From assembly GCA_903920205.1 (NCBI GenBank), contig CAIXLI010000099.1, positions 1 to 36,653 on the forward strand: a DNA stretch of 36,653 nt, given 5' to 3'. Numbering within the stretch: position 1 is the stretch's first letter; every line of letters starts with the position of its first letter. The notes under the pieces were generated by a model. That model searched no databases and was not told the DNA's origin. It was given only the letters and a program-made list of their open reading frames with translations. Source of the DNA: an uncultured Pseudomonadota bacterium. Lineage in GTDB: Bacteria > Pseudomonadota > Alphaproteobacteria > UBA9219. Of the stretch, positions 16,928-26,177 are shown piece after piece. The position numbers and the translations under genes are program-made.

Positions 16928-17887
16928 ATGACGCTCGACCACGCTTTGCACGATCCTAACGTCCTATCCGCCTTGTGCGGCATGGGCGCTTTTTTTGTTG
17001 TTGTTTTGATCTGGATGGCGTTGATCGAAACGGACAACTTGTCCGACCGTCTGAAAAACATCAGCGATCGCCGCAACGAATTGAGCGATATCGAACGCAA
17101 CAAAAAAAGAACGCGGCGCGAAAATATTGTAAGCCCCGACTTTATCAGCAGCATTGTGCAAAAGCTTAAGCTGGAGCAAGGGAAACAAACCAATGAAATT
17201 CGCCTAAAACTGGCGCGCGCAGGCTATCGTTCGCGCGAAGCTTTTCTTGGCTATTTGTTGATACGTCTTGTAGCGCCAATAGCCATAGGATTTTTGGCCT
17301 TCTTTTTGATCTTTGTCGTGCAGGCCTTTAAAATGACGGGGATGCTAAAGATCCTTTCCGTCATTATTTCGATTCTCGTCGGCCTAGCTTTTCCTGATAC
17401 GTTTCTTAAGAATTTGGGACAAAGACGCGCAGCTCTTTTGCGCAAATCGATGCCTGACGCACTAGATCTTTTGGTGATCTGCGCCGAAGCAGGCTTAAGC
17501 CTTGACTCGGCGCTGGATCGTGTCAGCAAAGAATTAGAGCCTTCCTGCCCCGGATTGGCGGAAGAAATAGGCCTGACAGGCGTGGAAATGGGTTTCTTTC
17601 CCGACCGTAGTCAGGCGTTGAGAAACTTTGCCGAGCGCGTGCCTATTCAAGGCGTTGTCGGGCTCACCAACACGCTCATCCAAACGGAAAAATACGGAAC
17701 GCCGTTGGCTCAGGCCTTACGCGTTTTATCGGCGGAAATGCGCAATGAGCGCGTTATGGCGGCGGAAGCGAAAGCAGCCAAACTTCCGGCGTTGCTAACG
17801 GTGCCGATGATCTTGTTCATCTTGCCCCCTCTTTTCATCGTCTTGTTGGGCCCAGCGATTTTAAAAGTAACAGAGATGACCAAATAA
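16928..17887 (+). CDS. tadC: Inner-membrane platform protein TadC
   Basis: Second GspF-like platform protein, partner of TadB. In this 319-residue protein the T2SSF domain is at about 175-300, with [20 protein letters not shown] and [20 protein letters not shown]. It is bracketed by hydrophobic helices at about 95-155 and 280-310. It is the last Tad gene here. The TPR protein TadD and pseudopilins TadE/F/G that often follow are absent, since cysK begins 86 bases later. Confidence 0.95.
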   Translation: MTLDHALHDPNVLSALCGMGAFFVVVLIWMALIETDNLSDRLKNISDRRNELSDIERNKKRTRRENIVSPDFISSIVQKLKLEQGKQTNEIRLKLARAGYRSREAFLGYLLIRLVAPIAIGFLAFFLIFVVQAFKMTGMLKILSVIISILVGLAFPDTFLKNLGQRRAALLRKSMPDALDLLVICAEAGLSLDSALDRVSKELEPSCPGLAEEIGLTGVEMGFFPDRSQALRNFAERVPIQGVVGLTNTLIQTEKYGTPLAQALRVLSAEMRNERVMAAEAKAAKLPALLTVPMILFILPPLFIVLLGPAILKVTEMTK

Positions 17888-17920
17888 TCTTCAGTCTTCC
17901 CCCTCCCTTGTGAAAAAAAC

Positions 17921-17941
17921 GGAAAGCATGTTACGCTTTCC
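17921..17941 (+). terminator. Possible terminator after tadC
   Basis: GGAAAGC (17921-17927) and GCTTTCC (17935-17941) form a 7-bp stem with a 7-base loop between tadC and cysK. A C/T-rich run with six T's comes about 10 bases later, so the hairpin is plausible but not a clean terminator. Confidence 0.4.
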
Positions 17942-17972
17942 ACGGTTTCACCCTTTTTTCACGAGGTTTTCC

Positions 17973-18977
17973 ATGCCGATTTATGATTCCATTCTCGACA
18001 CCGTTGGTAAGACGCCTTTAATTCGTGCGCCCAAGATTACGGCGGGATTGGGGGCTGATGTTCTTTTGAAGCTGGAGTTTTTTAATCCGCTTGGCAGCGT
18101 CAAGGATCGTATCGGCAAGGCGATGATCGAGGACGCCGAAGCCAAGGGTTTGCTGAAACCCGACACGCATGTCATCGAACCGACCTCGGGCAATACTGGC
18201 ATAGCACTGGCCTTTATCTGCGCCGCCAAAGGGTACAAGCTGACTCTGGTCATGCCGGAAACCATGTCTGCCGAGCGTCGCACGTTGCTTTTGCTGTTGG
18301 GCGCAGAATTGATTTTAACGCCCGGCGCTTTGGGCATGAAGGGTGCTGTTGCCAAGGCATTAGAATTGGCGTCAAACACGCCCAACTCGTTTATCCCCGC
18401 GCAATTCGACAATCTCGCCAATCCTGCCATTCATGAAAAAACGACCGCGCTAGAAATTTGGGAAGACACAAATGGCAAGGTCGATATCGTCGTCTCGGGC
18501 GTCGGAACCGGCGGCACGCTTTCGGGCGTGGGCAAGGCTTTAAAAGCCCGCAAGCCTTCCGTGAGAATGATCGCGGTCGAACCAGAGGAATCTCCCGTCA
18601 TTTCCGGTGGCAAAGGCGGCCCGCATAAAATTCAGGGCATCGGCGCTGGCTTTATTCCCAACACGCTGGATAAGTCACAAATTGACGCGATTGAAAAAGT
18701 AAGCAGCGCCGAAGCCTTAGCCGAAGCACGTCGCGTAATCAAAACCGAAGGCATCCCCGTCGGCATCAGCAGCGGCGCCTCCATCGTCGCCGCGTTGCGT
18801 CAGGCCAAACTGCCGGAAAACAAGGGCAAGACTATCGTCGTGATTATCCCCAGCTACACAGAACGCTATCTCTCTACGCTTCTTGCCGAAGAAGAACGCG
18901 CTTTGGCGGGGCAGATCGTTACGTCCGTACCAGAAGAACGCTTCCTGCAGGAAGCCGGTAAGAAGTACGGGCTATAA
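17973..18977 (+). CDS. cysK: Cysteine synthase A (O-acetylserine sulfhydrylase)
   Basis: Makes cysteine from O-acetylserine and sulfide with pyridoxal phosphate. In this 334-residue protein the PLP lysine is K44 in NPLGSVKDR. Substrate loop PTSGNTGIA, phosphate loop GTGGTLSG and GISSGAS are all present. I chose the ATG at 17973 because [17 protein letters not shown] matches the normal CysK N-terminus and CACGAGG precedes it; an in-frame start at 17910 would add 21 unlikely residues. It ends about 25 residues beyond the usual ERYLST motif, with a tail reading [14 protein letters not shown]. Confidence 0.95.
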   Translation: MPIYDSILDTVGKTPLIRAPKITAGLGADVLLKLEFFNPLGSVKDRIGKAMIEDAEAKGLLKPDTHVIEPTSGNTGIALAFICAAKGYKLTLVMPETMSAERRTLLLLLGAELILTPGALGMKGAVAKALELASNTPNSFIPAQFDNLANPAIHEKTTALEIWEDTNGKVDIVVSGVGTGGTLSGVGKALKARKPSVRMIAVEPEESPVISGGKGGPHKIQGIGAGFIPNTLDKSQIDAIEKVSSAEALAEARRVIKTEGIPVGISSGASIVAALRQAKLPENKGKTIVVIIPSYTERYLSTLLAEEERALAGQIVTSVPEERFLQEAGKKYGL

Positions 18978-19003
18978 AGCACCTACTCTTCGGGTAAGAA
19001 CGG

Positions 19004-19564
19004 TTACTTGAAACGCGCCGCCAGCGTGGCTACACGCTTGCCCAGATGTTCGGCGGTTTTCAGGTCGCTGGCGGTCGGGCCTTGATCGGGGCCTTGGTCG
19101 GTGTTCGACTGCGCCATAGCGCCCAGATAACTGCCTATGCGGTTCAAATCCTCGGGCGAGCCTTTGCTGCTGTTATTACCCGGCATCAAGCCAAGCCCGA
19201 CCCAGATCATGCCGTGTTGTGCGGCGAAGACGGCTAGGGTTTGAAGCGTATTCAGCTTGTCGCCGCTTTGGCTGCCGGAATTGGTGAAGCCCGCAGCAAG
19301 CTTGTCTTTCCATTTTTGTTCAAACCAAGGCTTGGAGCTGTCGTCCATGAATTTTTTGAACGGTGCGCTGACGGTGCCCATATAGGTCGGGCTACCAAAG
19401 ATAATCGCATCGGCTTTTTCCAACTCGCCCCACGGCACGTCGCCTTCCGCGACCGAAATTACTTGTGCGTCCGTCCCCGCGACCGATTGAGCGCCACGCG
19501 CGACAGACTTGGCTTGCTCTGCTGTATGTCCATAGCCACTGTGATAAACGATTGCCACTTTCAT
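19004..19564 (-). CDS. WrbA-like NAD(P)H:quinone oxidoreductase / flavodoxin
   Basis: FMN-binding protein of the flavodoxin-like WrbA group, which reduces quinones by two electrons. The 186-residue protein has the FMN phosphate loop YHSGYGHTAEQA (residues 7-18), FGSPTYMGTVSAPFKKFMD at about 56-74, and FTNSGSQSGDKLNTLQTL at about 93-110. It is slightly shorter than E. coli WrbA, so I leave the gene symbol open. It lies 61 bases downstream of bamE on the same strand and may share its transcript. Confidence 0.85.
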   Translation of the reverse strand: MKVAIVYHSGYGHTAEQAKSVARGAQSVAGTDAQVISVAEGDVPWGELEKADAIIFGSPTYMGTVSAPFKKFMDDSSKPWFEQKWKDKLAAGFTNSGSQSGDKLNTLQTLAVFAAQHGMIWVGLGLMPGNNSSKGSPEDLNRIGSYLGAMAQSNTDQGPDQGPTASDLKTAEHLGKRVATLAARFK

Positions 19565-19625
19565 TGTCGCCTCCCTGTAAAAGAGTTAAGCTCCATTATC
19601 ACGGGACGGACGAAAGAAAGATGCT

Positions 19626-20081
19626 CTATGTCCCGCTGCCGCGCTGATTCTTCATGCTAGGCATGGGATGGCTGAGATCGCCCAGCAATTCGCGCAACAG
19701 GGTGTTCTTCTGACCAAAGGTCGGGGTCGAACGATCAACGGGTTCGGCATCCGCCGCCCGCGACAGATCGAGATTCTTCGCCGCCGTAACGATTCCCTTG
19801 TCGTCAAAATCAATTTCAATCGCTTGTTGCTTAAGCACTTCGGGTGTCAGGAAGGAGTATTGCTCCGTCTGTCGCCCGACATAGTACCAAACCTTTTCAT
19901 CGAACGTACTAACCGAGGTGGGGGTGCCGAGTTTGGTCGCCACCTCTTCACGCGTCGTTGTGCCTGGCTTGATCTGGGTGAGCGTATCGGAATCAATAAT
20001 ATTGCCCCGATTAGCAACAGTCGGCGCACAAGCCGCAAGCGCGACGAAGACCGACAAAAGAAGGGTGCGTGTATTTTTCAT
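19626..20081 (-). CDS. bamE: Outer membrane assembly lipoprotein BamE (SmpA/OmlA)
   Basis: Small lipoprotein of the BAM complex that inserts beta-barrel proteins. The 151-residue protein has a signal peptide with lipobox LAAC (cysteine 18). The SmpA/OmlA domain is at about residues 35-105: QIKPGTTTREEVATKLGTP and KVWYYVGRQTEQYSFLTPEV, then IDFDDKGIV. The C-terminal tail of about 35 residues is disordered-looking. It is usually found divergent to yceD-plsX in alphaproteobacteria, as here, except that a binding-protein gene has come between. Confidence 0.92.
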   Translation of the reverse strand: MKNTRTLLLSVFVALAACAPTVANRGNIIDSDTLTQIKPGTTTREEVATKLGTPTSVSTFDEKVWYYVGRQTEQYSFLTPEVLKQQAIEIDFDDKGIVTAAKNLDLSRAADAEPVDRSTPTFGQKNTLLRELLGDLSHPMPSMKNQRGSGT

Positions 20082-20175
20082 GTCACAAAGGAAGAAAGAC
20101 TTTCAAAACGAACCTCATTCCGTCACAAAAGCATGCCTCGGTCAAGAGGTATACACAAAAACCATTCCACCAATA

Positions 20176-20193
20176 AAGACAACCGCTTGTCTT
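20176..20193 (-). terminator. Possible terminator after the binding-protein pseudogene
   Basis: AAGACAA (20176-20182) and TTGTCTT (20187-20193) form a perfect 7-bp stem with a 4-base loop, 3 bases past the minus-strand stop. The following minus-strand sequence, TATTGG, is only weakly T-rich. Confidence 0.4.
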
Positions 20194-20195
20194 CC

Positions 20196-21382
20196 TTAGT
20201 GCGACAAGGTTGTTTTTGCTGTGTTGCTGTCCTCAAGATACTGGCTCGCATCCTTATATTCCCAATCGACCAGATCGGCTCCGTCACTGGTTGGTTGCAA
20301 GCGACCAAGCCATATCCCGAAGTTAGAACGGTGGTTTTGAGGGTTCATGTGGAGAGGCCCCATAGGGGTATTAACTTCGACTTGTTCAAGAGCCTTGGCG
20401 ATTTTGTCCGGGTCGGTCGATCCGGCTTTCTCGATAGCGGCAAAGATAAATTGGTAAACCAGATATCCAGCATTGGTATACATCTCTGGATCTGAACCAA
20501 ATTGCTTGCGATAGTCTGCAAAGAATGTAGATGCTGGGTCTTTGGCATTCTCGCTGGGGTCACCAGCAGCGTACCAGGTTCCCTTCAATTCCTTTCCGAT
20601 CACGCGTGTATAGGCTTTTTGCCCTGCTTCCAGAGCTACGATGGTCTTGCCGTCAAACAAGTTGCGACGATTACCAGCCCTGACGAAACCCGAAAGGTCT
20701 GAGGAAAAAAGACTTGAGAATATGGCATCAGGTTCCGAGTGTGCCAGCACGGAGACTTCGCTTAGTGCATCAATTTTGCTTACGGTTGGCCAATGCTCTC
20801 CGACGAATTCTACATCAGGGCGTAGTTTTTTCAGGCGATCCTTGAACAATTGGACTAACAGGCGACCATAGGCAAAATTCGGCGCAATCGTCGCCCACTT
20901 CTTGGCCTTAAGCTTTGCAGCAAAATCAGCGGCTGCCATAGCCTGACTTTCGGTCGACATTACCGAGAACATATAATCGTTCTGTTTGCCTTCAGACGCG
21001 GGCATTGTATTCCACAGGCTGACCATAGGAAATTTCTTGTTGCCTGTGTAATTGGCAATAGCGTTCGTGATGTTGGCAAGTATAGTGCCCGCAAGAACAT
21101 CCACGTGTTCGCGTTCAATCAATTCCTGCGCGACGAGAATGCCTTGCTGCGGCGTGTCGCCATAATCGCGAGAAATTACTTCTACCGGCCTTCCCAAGAG
21201 GCCTCCTTTTGCGTTAATCTCACGAACGGCTTGTGTTCCCACCCCTTTCGGTACAACACGCCCTCAGATGCCAATGCCGTATAGGCAAACATGTCGCCGA
21301 TTTTCACAGGCTTAGTTTCTGCTTGCGCTGGCGCAAAAACAAAAAGAGACAGCAAACAAGTAAGCAGGGTTTTTCTGAACAT
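20196..21382 (-). pseudogene. Frameshifted LivJ-type ABC substrate-binding protein
   Basis: Periplasmic binding protein of the Leu/Ile/Val-amide family (Peripla_BP_6), broken by a frameshift. Frame 1 from the ATG at 21382 gives a good signal peptide (MFRKTLLTCLLSLFVFAPAQA), then VKIGDMFAYTALASEG and YRKGWE. The frame then goes wrong at about 21234. The downstream frame (20196-21242) continues exactly as expected with QAVREINAKGG, then GRPVEVISRDYGDTPQQG, and runs to a normal C-terminus. An extra CA within GAACACAAG (21238-21230) would explain the shift. No permease or ATPase gene is nearby. It could be a real pseudogene or a sequencing error; the rest of the frame is intact. Confidence 0.8.
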
Positions 21383-21551
21383 GGGGGTGTTCCTATTGCT
21401 GATCATTCGGGTTCCACTGACTGATTTTGCATTGTTGTTCGGAAGCAATCTCTATACATAAAATACGCTCCTTCTTCAACCAAAACACTGGCGGCGAGGG
21501 AAACAACCGTTATACTGCGTTCGCCTTTATATTTTCTTGTGGTACCAAAAC

Positions 21552-22100
21552 ATGCCCCCCCCTGCCCCCGAGTTTTCTCGTATTGTCAGCGTTACACGCA
21601 TCTCCCCCAAAGGCATTGAAGAGCAAGTGGAATGTAGACCTGCGGAACGTGCCGCTTTGGCTAAGCGTTTTGACTTGGTCGATCTTTCTTCGCTGAAGGC
21701 CGAGCTGACTCTGACGCCCGAATCGCAAAACGTTTTAGTCACGGGAAGCATTGAGGCCGATCTCGTACAACGCTGCGTTGTGACTTTGGAGCCTATTACC
21801 AGCCACTTCGATCTGAACGTAGATGTGCTTTTTATCCCCGCCGAGGAAAACAAGACCGGCGCGGGGTCGCCCGAACCGGACGATATGGACAACGAATTCG
21901 AGCTTTTTTCCGGCGGCAAGATCGATATTGGCGAGATGGTAGCTCAACAATTTGGCGTCAACATCGATCCCTATCCACGCAAAGCCAACGCCGCCCTGCC
22001 CGCCACGGAATTCGGCACGAAAATCGAAGAAATCCACCCCTTTGCTGCGCTTGCTCAGGCCGTTGAAAACAAGAAAAACAACGCTAAAACAGAAGATTAG
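21552..22100 (+). CDS. yceD: DUF177/YceD family protein
   Basis: Conserved protein usually encoded just before rpmF, implicated by family knowledge in 23S rRNA accumulation. It is 182 residues from the ATG at 21552 (an alternative start at 21537 adds 5). The YceD core is at about 60-150: VTGSIEADLVQRCVVTLEPI near 65 and a conserved acidic DNEFELFSGGKIDIGEMV near 110. It ends with DPYPRKANA and a short Lys/Asn-rich tail. No clear ribosome-binding sequence is seen. It begins the yceD-rpmF-plsX-fabH series. Confidence 0.88.
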   Translation: MPPPAPEFSRIVSVTRISPKGIEEQVECRPAERAALAKRFDLVDLSSLKAELTLTPESQNVLVTGSIEADLVQRCVVTLEPITSHFDLNVDVLFIPAEENKTGAGSPEPDDMDNEFELFSGGKIDIGEMVAQQFGVNIDPYPRKANAALPATEFGTKIEEIHPFAALAQAVENKKNNAKTED

Positions 22101-22159
22101 GCATTCCTTTAGCTTTGCCGCTTGCATCGCGGGGAAAAAGGCATTAAGTAGAGGTCGTC

Positions 22160-22199
22160 GCGCGTCGTCCGAAAGGGTCGGAACGCGCTTTATTATTCG
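22160..22199 (+). terminator. Hairpin with U-rich tail before rpmF
   Basis: GCGCGT (22160-22165) pairs with ACGCGC (22183-22188) and TCCG (22168-22171) with CGGA (22179-22182), leaving a 2-base bulge and an AAAGGGT loop. TTTATTATT follows. It ends only 31 bases before the rpmF ATG, so it may be a yceD terminator or an rpmF leader attenuator. Confidence 0.55.
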
Positions 22200-22219
22200 C
22201 TTTTTTGTGAGTTGAGACT

Positions 22220-22405
22220 ATGGCCGTTCCTAAACGTAAAACCTCGAAATCCGTGCGCAACATGCGCCGTTCGCATCATGCTCTGGCAGCCACCAATTCG
22301 GTAGAATGCCCCAATTGCGGCGAACCCAAGCTTCCGCACCATGTCTGCTCCGCTTGCGGTCATTATGACGGTCGCTCTGTTGTTAAGTCGAAGAAATCGG
22401 CTTAA
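22220..22405 (+). CDS. rpmF: 50S ribosomal protein L32
   Basis: Small zinc-binding large-subunit protein. The 61 residues start [20 protein letters not shown], the canonical L32 N-terminus, and contain the zinc pair CPNC and CSAC (about residues 30-33 and 43-46). Length is normal. It sits between yceD and plsX, the widespread bacterial order linking ribosome and lipid synthesis genes. Confidence 0.97.
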   Translation: MAVPKRKTSKSVRNMRRSHHALAATNSVECPNCGEPKLPHHVCSACGHYDGRSVVKSKKSA

Positions 22406-22500
22406 TCAGCCGCACACGTTATGCCTCGCAGACTCAGCGCGCAGGATCTCTAGCCCCTGAGCCTTGGAACCATGTCAGCTTTTGATTTGCGAGTCCCTCT

Positions 22501-23580
22501 ATGACGATGACCGCCCCTTTGAAAGCTGTAAACTCTTCCGTCCTTGCGCTGGATGCGATGGGTGGCGACCATGCCCCCGCTATCGTTATCGACGGCGCGG
22601 TTTTGGCGCGTGAGCGCTATCCCGAGATTAAATATATTTTTGTTGGCGACGAAGCAATCATTGCGCCCATGATCGCGGCGCATCCTTCGCTGAAGGATTG
22701 CAGTGAAGTACGCCACACCACTGAAATTATCTCTCCCGACATGAAACCCTCACTGGCTTTGCGTCAAGGGCGTAAATCCAGCATGCGTCTGGCGATTAAC
22801 GCCGTCGCGGAAGGTCATGCCAGCAGCGTCGTTTCCGCAGGCAATACCGGCGCACTGATGGCCATGGCTAAATTCGTCCTCAGAACCCTGCCCGGCATCG
22901 ATCGTCCTGCTATCGCAAGCGTTATCCCGACCCAAAGCGGAGAAACGGTTATGCTGGACCTCGGCGCGAATATCGAATGCGACGCCGAGAATCTGGTTCA
23001 GTTCGCCTTGATGGGCGCGATTTTCTGCCGCACCGTTTTGGGGCGCAGCGAGCCATCCATTGGACTTTTAAACATTGGCACCGAAGAGCTGAAAGGCCAC
23101 GACGAAATTCGCATCGCCGCATCCATCTTGCGCGAACGCCCCATCCCCGGGCGTTTGTTCGGCTTTATCGAAGGCAACGACATTACAGCCGGAACGGTTG
23201 ATGTCGTCGTCACCGACGGGTTCAGCGGCAACATCGCGCTGAAATCAATCGAAGGCACGTCGCATCTATTCTCCCATTTCCTCCGTCAGGCCTTTGCCTC
23301 GTCGCTGCTCGCCAAATTGGGTTATCTACTGTCACGCGGCGCCTTGAACCGCTTGAAAAAACGCGTCGATCCGCGCCGCTATAACGGAGCGATGTTTTTG
23401 GGATTGCAGGGCGTTTGCGTTAAAAGCCATGGCGGCACCGATGCCGAAGGGTTCGCCAATGCCATTGGCGTCGCACATGATCTTGTTGCGCGGGGATTTA
23501 AAGAACGTATTGCGGAAGAACTGGCAGTTCAATACGGCCTTGGCGGCTCAACGCCAGAGCCTGAGGGCGAACCGCTATGA
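22501..23580 (+). CDS. plsX: Phosphate acyltransferase PlsX
   Basis: Converts acyl-ACP to acyl-phosphate at the start of phospholipid synthesis. The 359-residue protein has the diagnostic [19 protein letters not shown] near residue 16, [20 protein letters not shown] near 95, and [14 protein letters not shown] near 195. Later it has [18 protein letters not shown] near 233 and [15 protein letters not shown] near 300. The ATG at 22501 has no obvious ribosome site; a second ATG two codons on is equally possible. Its last 4 bases overlap fabH. Confidence 0.95.
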   Translation: MTMTAPLKAVNSSVLALDAMGGDHAPAIVIDGAVLARERYPEIKYIFVGDEAIIAPMIAAHPSLKDCSEVRHTTEIISPDMKPSLALRQGRKSSMRLAINAVAEGHASSVVSAGNTGALMAMAKFVLRTLPGIDRPAIASVIPTQSGETVMLDLGANIECDAENLVQFALMGAIFCRTVLGRSEPSIGLLNIGTEELKGHDEIRIAASILRERPIPGRLFGFIEGNDITAGTVDVVVTDGFSGNIALKSIEGTSHLFSHFLRQAFASSLLAKLGYLLSRGALNRLKKRVDPRRYNGAMFLGLQGVCVKSHGGTDAEGFANAIGVAHDLVARGFKERIAEELAVQYGLGGSTPEPEGEPL

Positions 23581-24533
23581 TCCGCTCGGTCGTTCTTGGC
23601 TGCGGTTCGTATCTTCCCGCGCAAGCCCTGACCAACGATGCGTTGATTGAGGCGCGAAAAATCGACAGTTCCGACGAGTGGATTCAACGCCGCACTGGAA
23701 TCAAGCAACGCCATATAGCTGCGGAAGGTGAAAAGACATCCGATTTAGCCACGCAGGCGGCGCGGGCGGCTTTGTCCGACGCCAAGCTGACGATTGTCGA
23801 TATTGACATGATCGTGTTGGCGACGACTTCGCCCGACGACGCCCTGCCCGCCACCGCCGCCAAAGTACAAGCCAATTTAGGCATGGATCACGGATTTGCG
23901 TTCGATGTGCAGGCGGTTTGTTCGGGTTTCGTCTATGCCCTGACGATTGCCGATAATTTTATTCGTTTGGGTCAGGCGCGGCATGCGCTTGTTATCGGGG
24001 CGGAGACTTTTTCGCGCCTGATGGACTGGAATGACCGCACGACAAGCGTTTTGTTCGGCGACGGCGCTGGTGCTGTCGTGATTGGCGCACGCGAGGGCCA
24101 AGGCACCAACGACGACCAAGGCATTCTTTCAACCCATTTGCACTCCGACGGCCGGCAATACGATCTGCTGCACACCGACGAGTCGCGCTGTGTCCGCATG
24201 AATGGCAAGGAAGTTTTCCGTCATGCCGTTATCAATCTGGCTTCGGTCGTAGACGAAGCCTTGGAAGCCACGGGATTCAAGCCGGAAGAAATCGACTGGC
24301 TGGTGCCGCACCAAGCCAACCAACGCATTATCGACGGCACCGGCAAAAAGCTTGGCCTGCCCGCCGAACGCGTGATTTCTACCGTAGCCCTTCACGCCAA
24401 CACCTCGGCAGCCTCTATCCCCCTCGCCCTCGCCACCGCCGTGCTTGACGGGCGCATCAAGCGCGGGCAAATCGTTTTGCTTGACGCCATGGGCGCAGGA
24501 TTTACATGGGGCGCCGCCGTTATCCGGTGGTAA
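23577..24533 (+). CDS. fabH: Beta-ketoacyl-ACP synthase III
   Basis: Starts fatty-acid synthesis by condensing acetyl-CoA with malonyl-ACP. In this 318-residue protein the catalytic triad is visible: C115 in [11 protein letters not shown]245 in VPHQANQR, and N275 in HANTSAAS. The C-terminal [13 protein letters not shown] is typical. It is coupled to plsX by an ATGA overlap. In many alphaproteobacteria ihfA and a MerR regulator follow; here the next gene is fumC on the other strand. Confidence 0.97.
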   Translation: MIRSVVLGCGSYLPAQALTNDALIEARKIDSSDEWIQRRTGIKQRHIAAEGEKTSDLATQAARAALSDAKLTIVDIDMIVLATTSPDDALPATAAKVQANLGMDHGFAFDVQAVCSGFVYALTIADNFIRLGQARHALVIGAETFSRLMDWNDRTTSVLFGDGAGAVVIGAREGQGTNDDQGILSTHLHSDGRQYDLLHTDESRCVRMNGKEVFRHAVINLASVVDEALEATGFKPEEIDWLVPHQANQRIIDGTGKKLGLPAERVISTVALHANTSAASIPLALATAVLDGRIKRGQIVLLDAMGAGFTWGAAVIRW

Positions 24534-24571
24534 GCTTTATTGTCCGTCAGTTTTTAGAAAAACGATGAAGT

Positions 24572-24596
24572 CGGAGAAACTATACCATTTCCTCCG
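24572..24596 (-). terminator. Possible fumC terminator overlapping its stop codon
   Basis: On the minus strand CGGAGGAAA pairs with TTTCTCCG around a loop that contains the fumC stop codon, with one bulged base. A T-run (GTTTTT) comes several bases later, beyond ACTTCATC. Plausible but imperfect. Confidence 0.35.
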
Positions 24597-25968
24597 GCTT
24601 AATCAGTCGGTCAAAACCTTCCGCGGTTAGAAGCCCCAACGCGACAGCGGATTCTTTAAGCGTAAGTCCTTCATGATGGGCTTTCTTGGCGATCTTGGCG
24701 GCGTTGTCATAGCCGACATGGGGGTTCAGGGCCGTAACCAACATCAAAGATTCCCCGACCAGTTTCTTAATACGGGCCGTGTTGGGTTCGATGCCGACGA
24801 CGCAATTATCGGTGAAGCTTCGCGCCGCGTCGCCCAAAAGACGGATCGATTGCAGCAGATTATGGATAATGACGGGCTTAAAGACATTCAATTCGAAATG
24901 CCCGTTTGAACCGGCAATCGTCACCGCCACATGATTGCCCATGACCTGCGCCGCAATCATCGTCATCGCTTCGGATTGCGTCGGATTGACTTTGCCCGGC
25001 ATGATCGAAGAGCCAGGTTCGTTTTCCGGCAAAGATATCTCGCCAATGCCACAACGCGGCCCCGAGCCTAGCAATCGAATATCATTGGCGATCTTCATAA
25101 ACCCGACCGCGAGCGTGTTCAACATGCCCGAGGCCTCCACCATTGCATCGTGGCTTGCAAGGGCTTCAAACTTGTTCGGCGCAGTGACAAAGGGCTTGCC
25201 CGTGTGCGCGGCGACTTGCGCGGCGAAGGCTTCGGCAAAACCTTTGGGGGCGTTCAGCCCCGTTCCAACCGCGGTACCTCCTTGCGCCAACGGATACAAA
25301 CGCGGCAACACATCGTGGGCGCGATTGATTCCCAGACGCAGTTGTTCGGCATAACCTGAAAATTCCTGTCCCAAAGTTAAAGGCACGGCGTCTTGTAAAT
25401 GAGTGCGCCCGATTTTTACGATGTCCTTAAACTGCTCCGCCTTTACGGCAAGCGCTGCGCGGAAATGTTCCAGTGCGGGGATAAGAAAATCGCTGATTTC
25501 CTGCACCGCCGCGATATGCATTGCTGTCGGAAAGCTGTCGTTCGAGCTCTGCCCCCTATTGACATGATCGTTCGGATGTACGGGCTTTTTGCTGCCCTTA
25601 ATCCCGCCCAGAATTTCGATAGCGCGGTTCGAGATTACCTCGTTCGCGTTCATATTCGTTTGCGTGCCGGACCCCGTTTGCCAGACAACAAGCGGAAATT
25701 CGTCATCCCATCTGCCGATGGCGACTTCTTCGGCGGCTTGGGCAATCGCGCTGCCAAGATCGGCGTCAAGTGCCCCCAGTTTTACATTCACCTGCGCTGC
25801 TGCTTTTTTCAACACGCCCAAAGCACGGATCAGCGGCACCGGCATTTTCTGTCCGCCGATTTTGAAATTCCGCAAACTACGCGCCGTCTGTGCCCCCCAA
25901 TAACGGTCGGCAGGAACATCAATAGCGCCGAAAGAATCGGTTTCGGTGCGAAAAGAGTCTTTTGACAT
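24580..25968 (-). CDS. fumC: Class II fumarate hydratase
   Basis: Iron-independent TCA-cycle enzyme that interconverts fumarate and malate. It is 462 residues from the ATG at 25968, preceded by AGGATAA, which matches the usual FumC length. An upstream in-frame start at 26064 adds 32 implausible residues. Family motifs are complete: [18 protein letters not shown] at the N-terminus, [13 protein letters not shown] near 96, NDSFPTAMH near 138 and the signature [16 protein letters not shown] near 317. The TQSEA context and length favour FumC over aspartase. It diverges from recA, with a 209-base AT-rich gap between. Confidence 0.96.
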   Translation of the reverse strand: MSKDSFRTETDSFGAIDVPADRYWGAQTARSLRNFKIGGQKMPVPLIRALGVLKKAAAQVNVKLGALDADLGSAIAQAAEEVAIGRWDDEFPLVVWQTGSGTQTNMNANEVISNRAIEILGGIKGSKKPVHPNDHVNRGQSSNDSFPTAMHIAAVQEISDFLIPALEHFRAALAVKAEQFKDIVKIGRTHLQDAVPLTLGQEFSGYAEQLRLGINRAHDVLPRLYPLAQGGTAVGTGLNAPKGFAEAFAAQVAAHTGKPFVTAPNKFEALASHDAMVEASGMLNTLAVGFMKIANDIRLLGSGPRCGIGEISLPENEPGSSIMPGKVNPTQSEAMTMIAAQVMGNHVAVTIAGSNGHFELNVFKPVIIHNLLQSIRLLGDAARSFTDNCVVGIEPNTARIKKLVGESLMLVTALNPHVGYDNAAKIAKKAHHEGLTLKESAVALGLLTAEGFDRLIKPEEMV

Positions 25969-26068
25969 GGGCTTATCCTGAAAAAAAAGAAAAGAAGCGG
26001 GAAGAACCAAAGGCATAGATAAGGCATAGCTCCTACTTTTGGAAACCAAAAACTGAAAAAACAAAAAA

Positions 26069-26083
26069 GAACAAAAAAAGAAC
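26069..26083. promoter_or_regulatory. LexA-type SOS box upstream of recA
   Basis: GAAC (26069-26072), seven A's, GAAC (26080-26083): an exact match to the direct-repeat LexA box of alphaproteobacteria (GAAC/GTTC-N7). It lies 95 bases before the recA start. A possible promoter, TTGCGA (26084-26089), 17 bases, TAAAAG (26107-26112), abuts it, so LexA bound here would block recA. Confidence 0.75.
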
Positions 26084-26177
26084 TTGCGAGTCGCAAAAAA
26101 GACATGTAAAAGAACAAAACATAAACATTATGATGCTTCCTCGCCCTTCCCTTTCCTGCTAACCAAAGGAGCTTTCC

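Noticed and set aside
24580-26064. Longer fumarase starting at 26064
   Set aside because: The 32 added residues are hydrophobic and unconserved, while the ATG at 25968 has AGGATAA and gives the standard FumC length.
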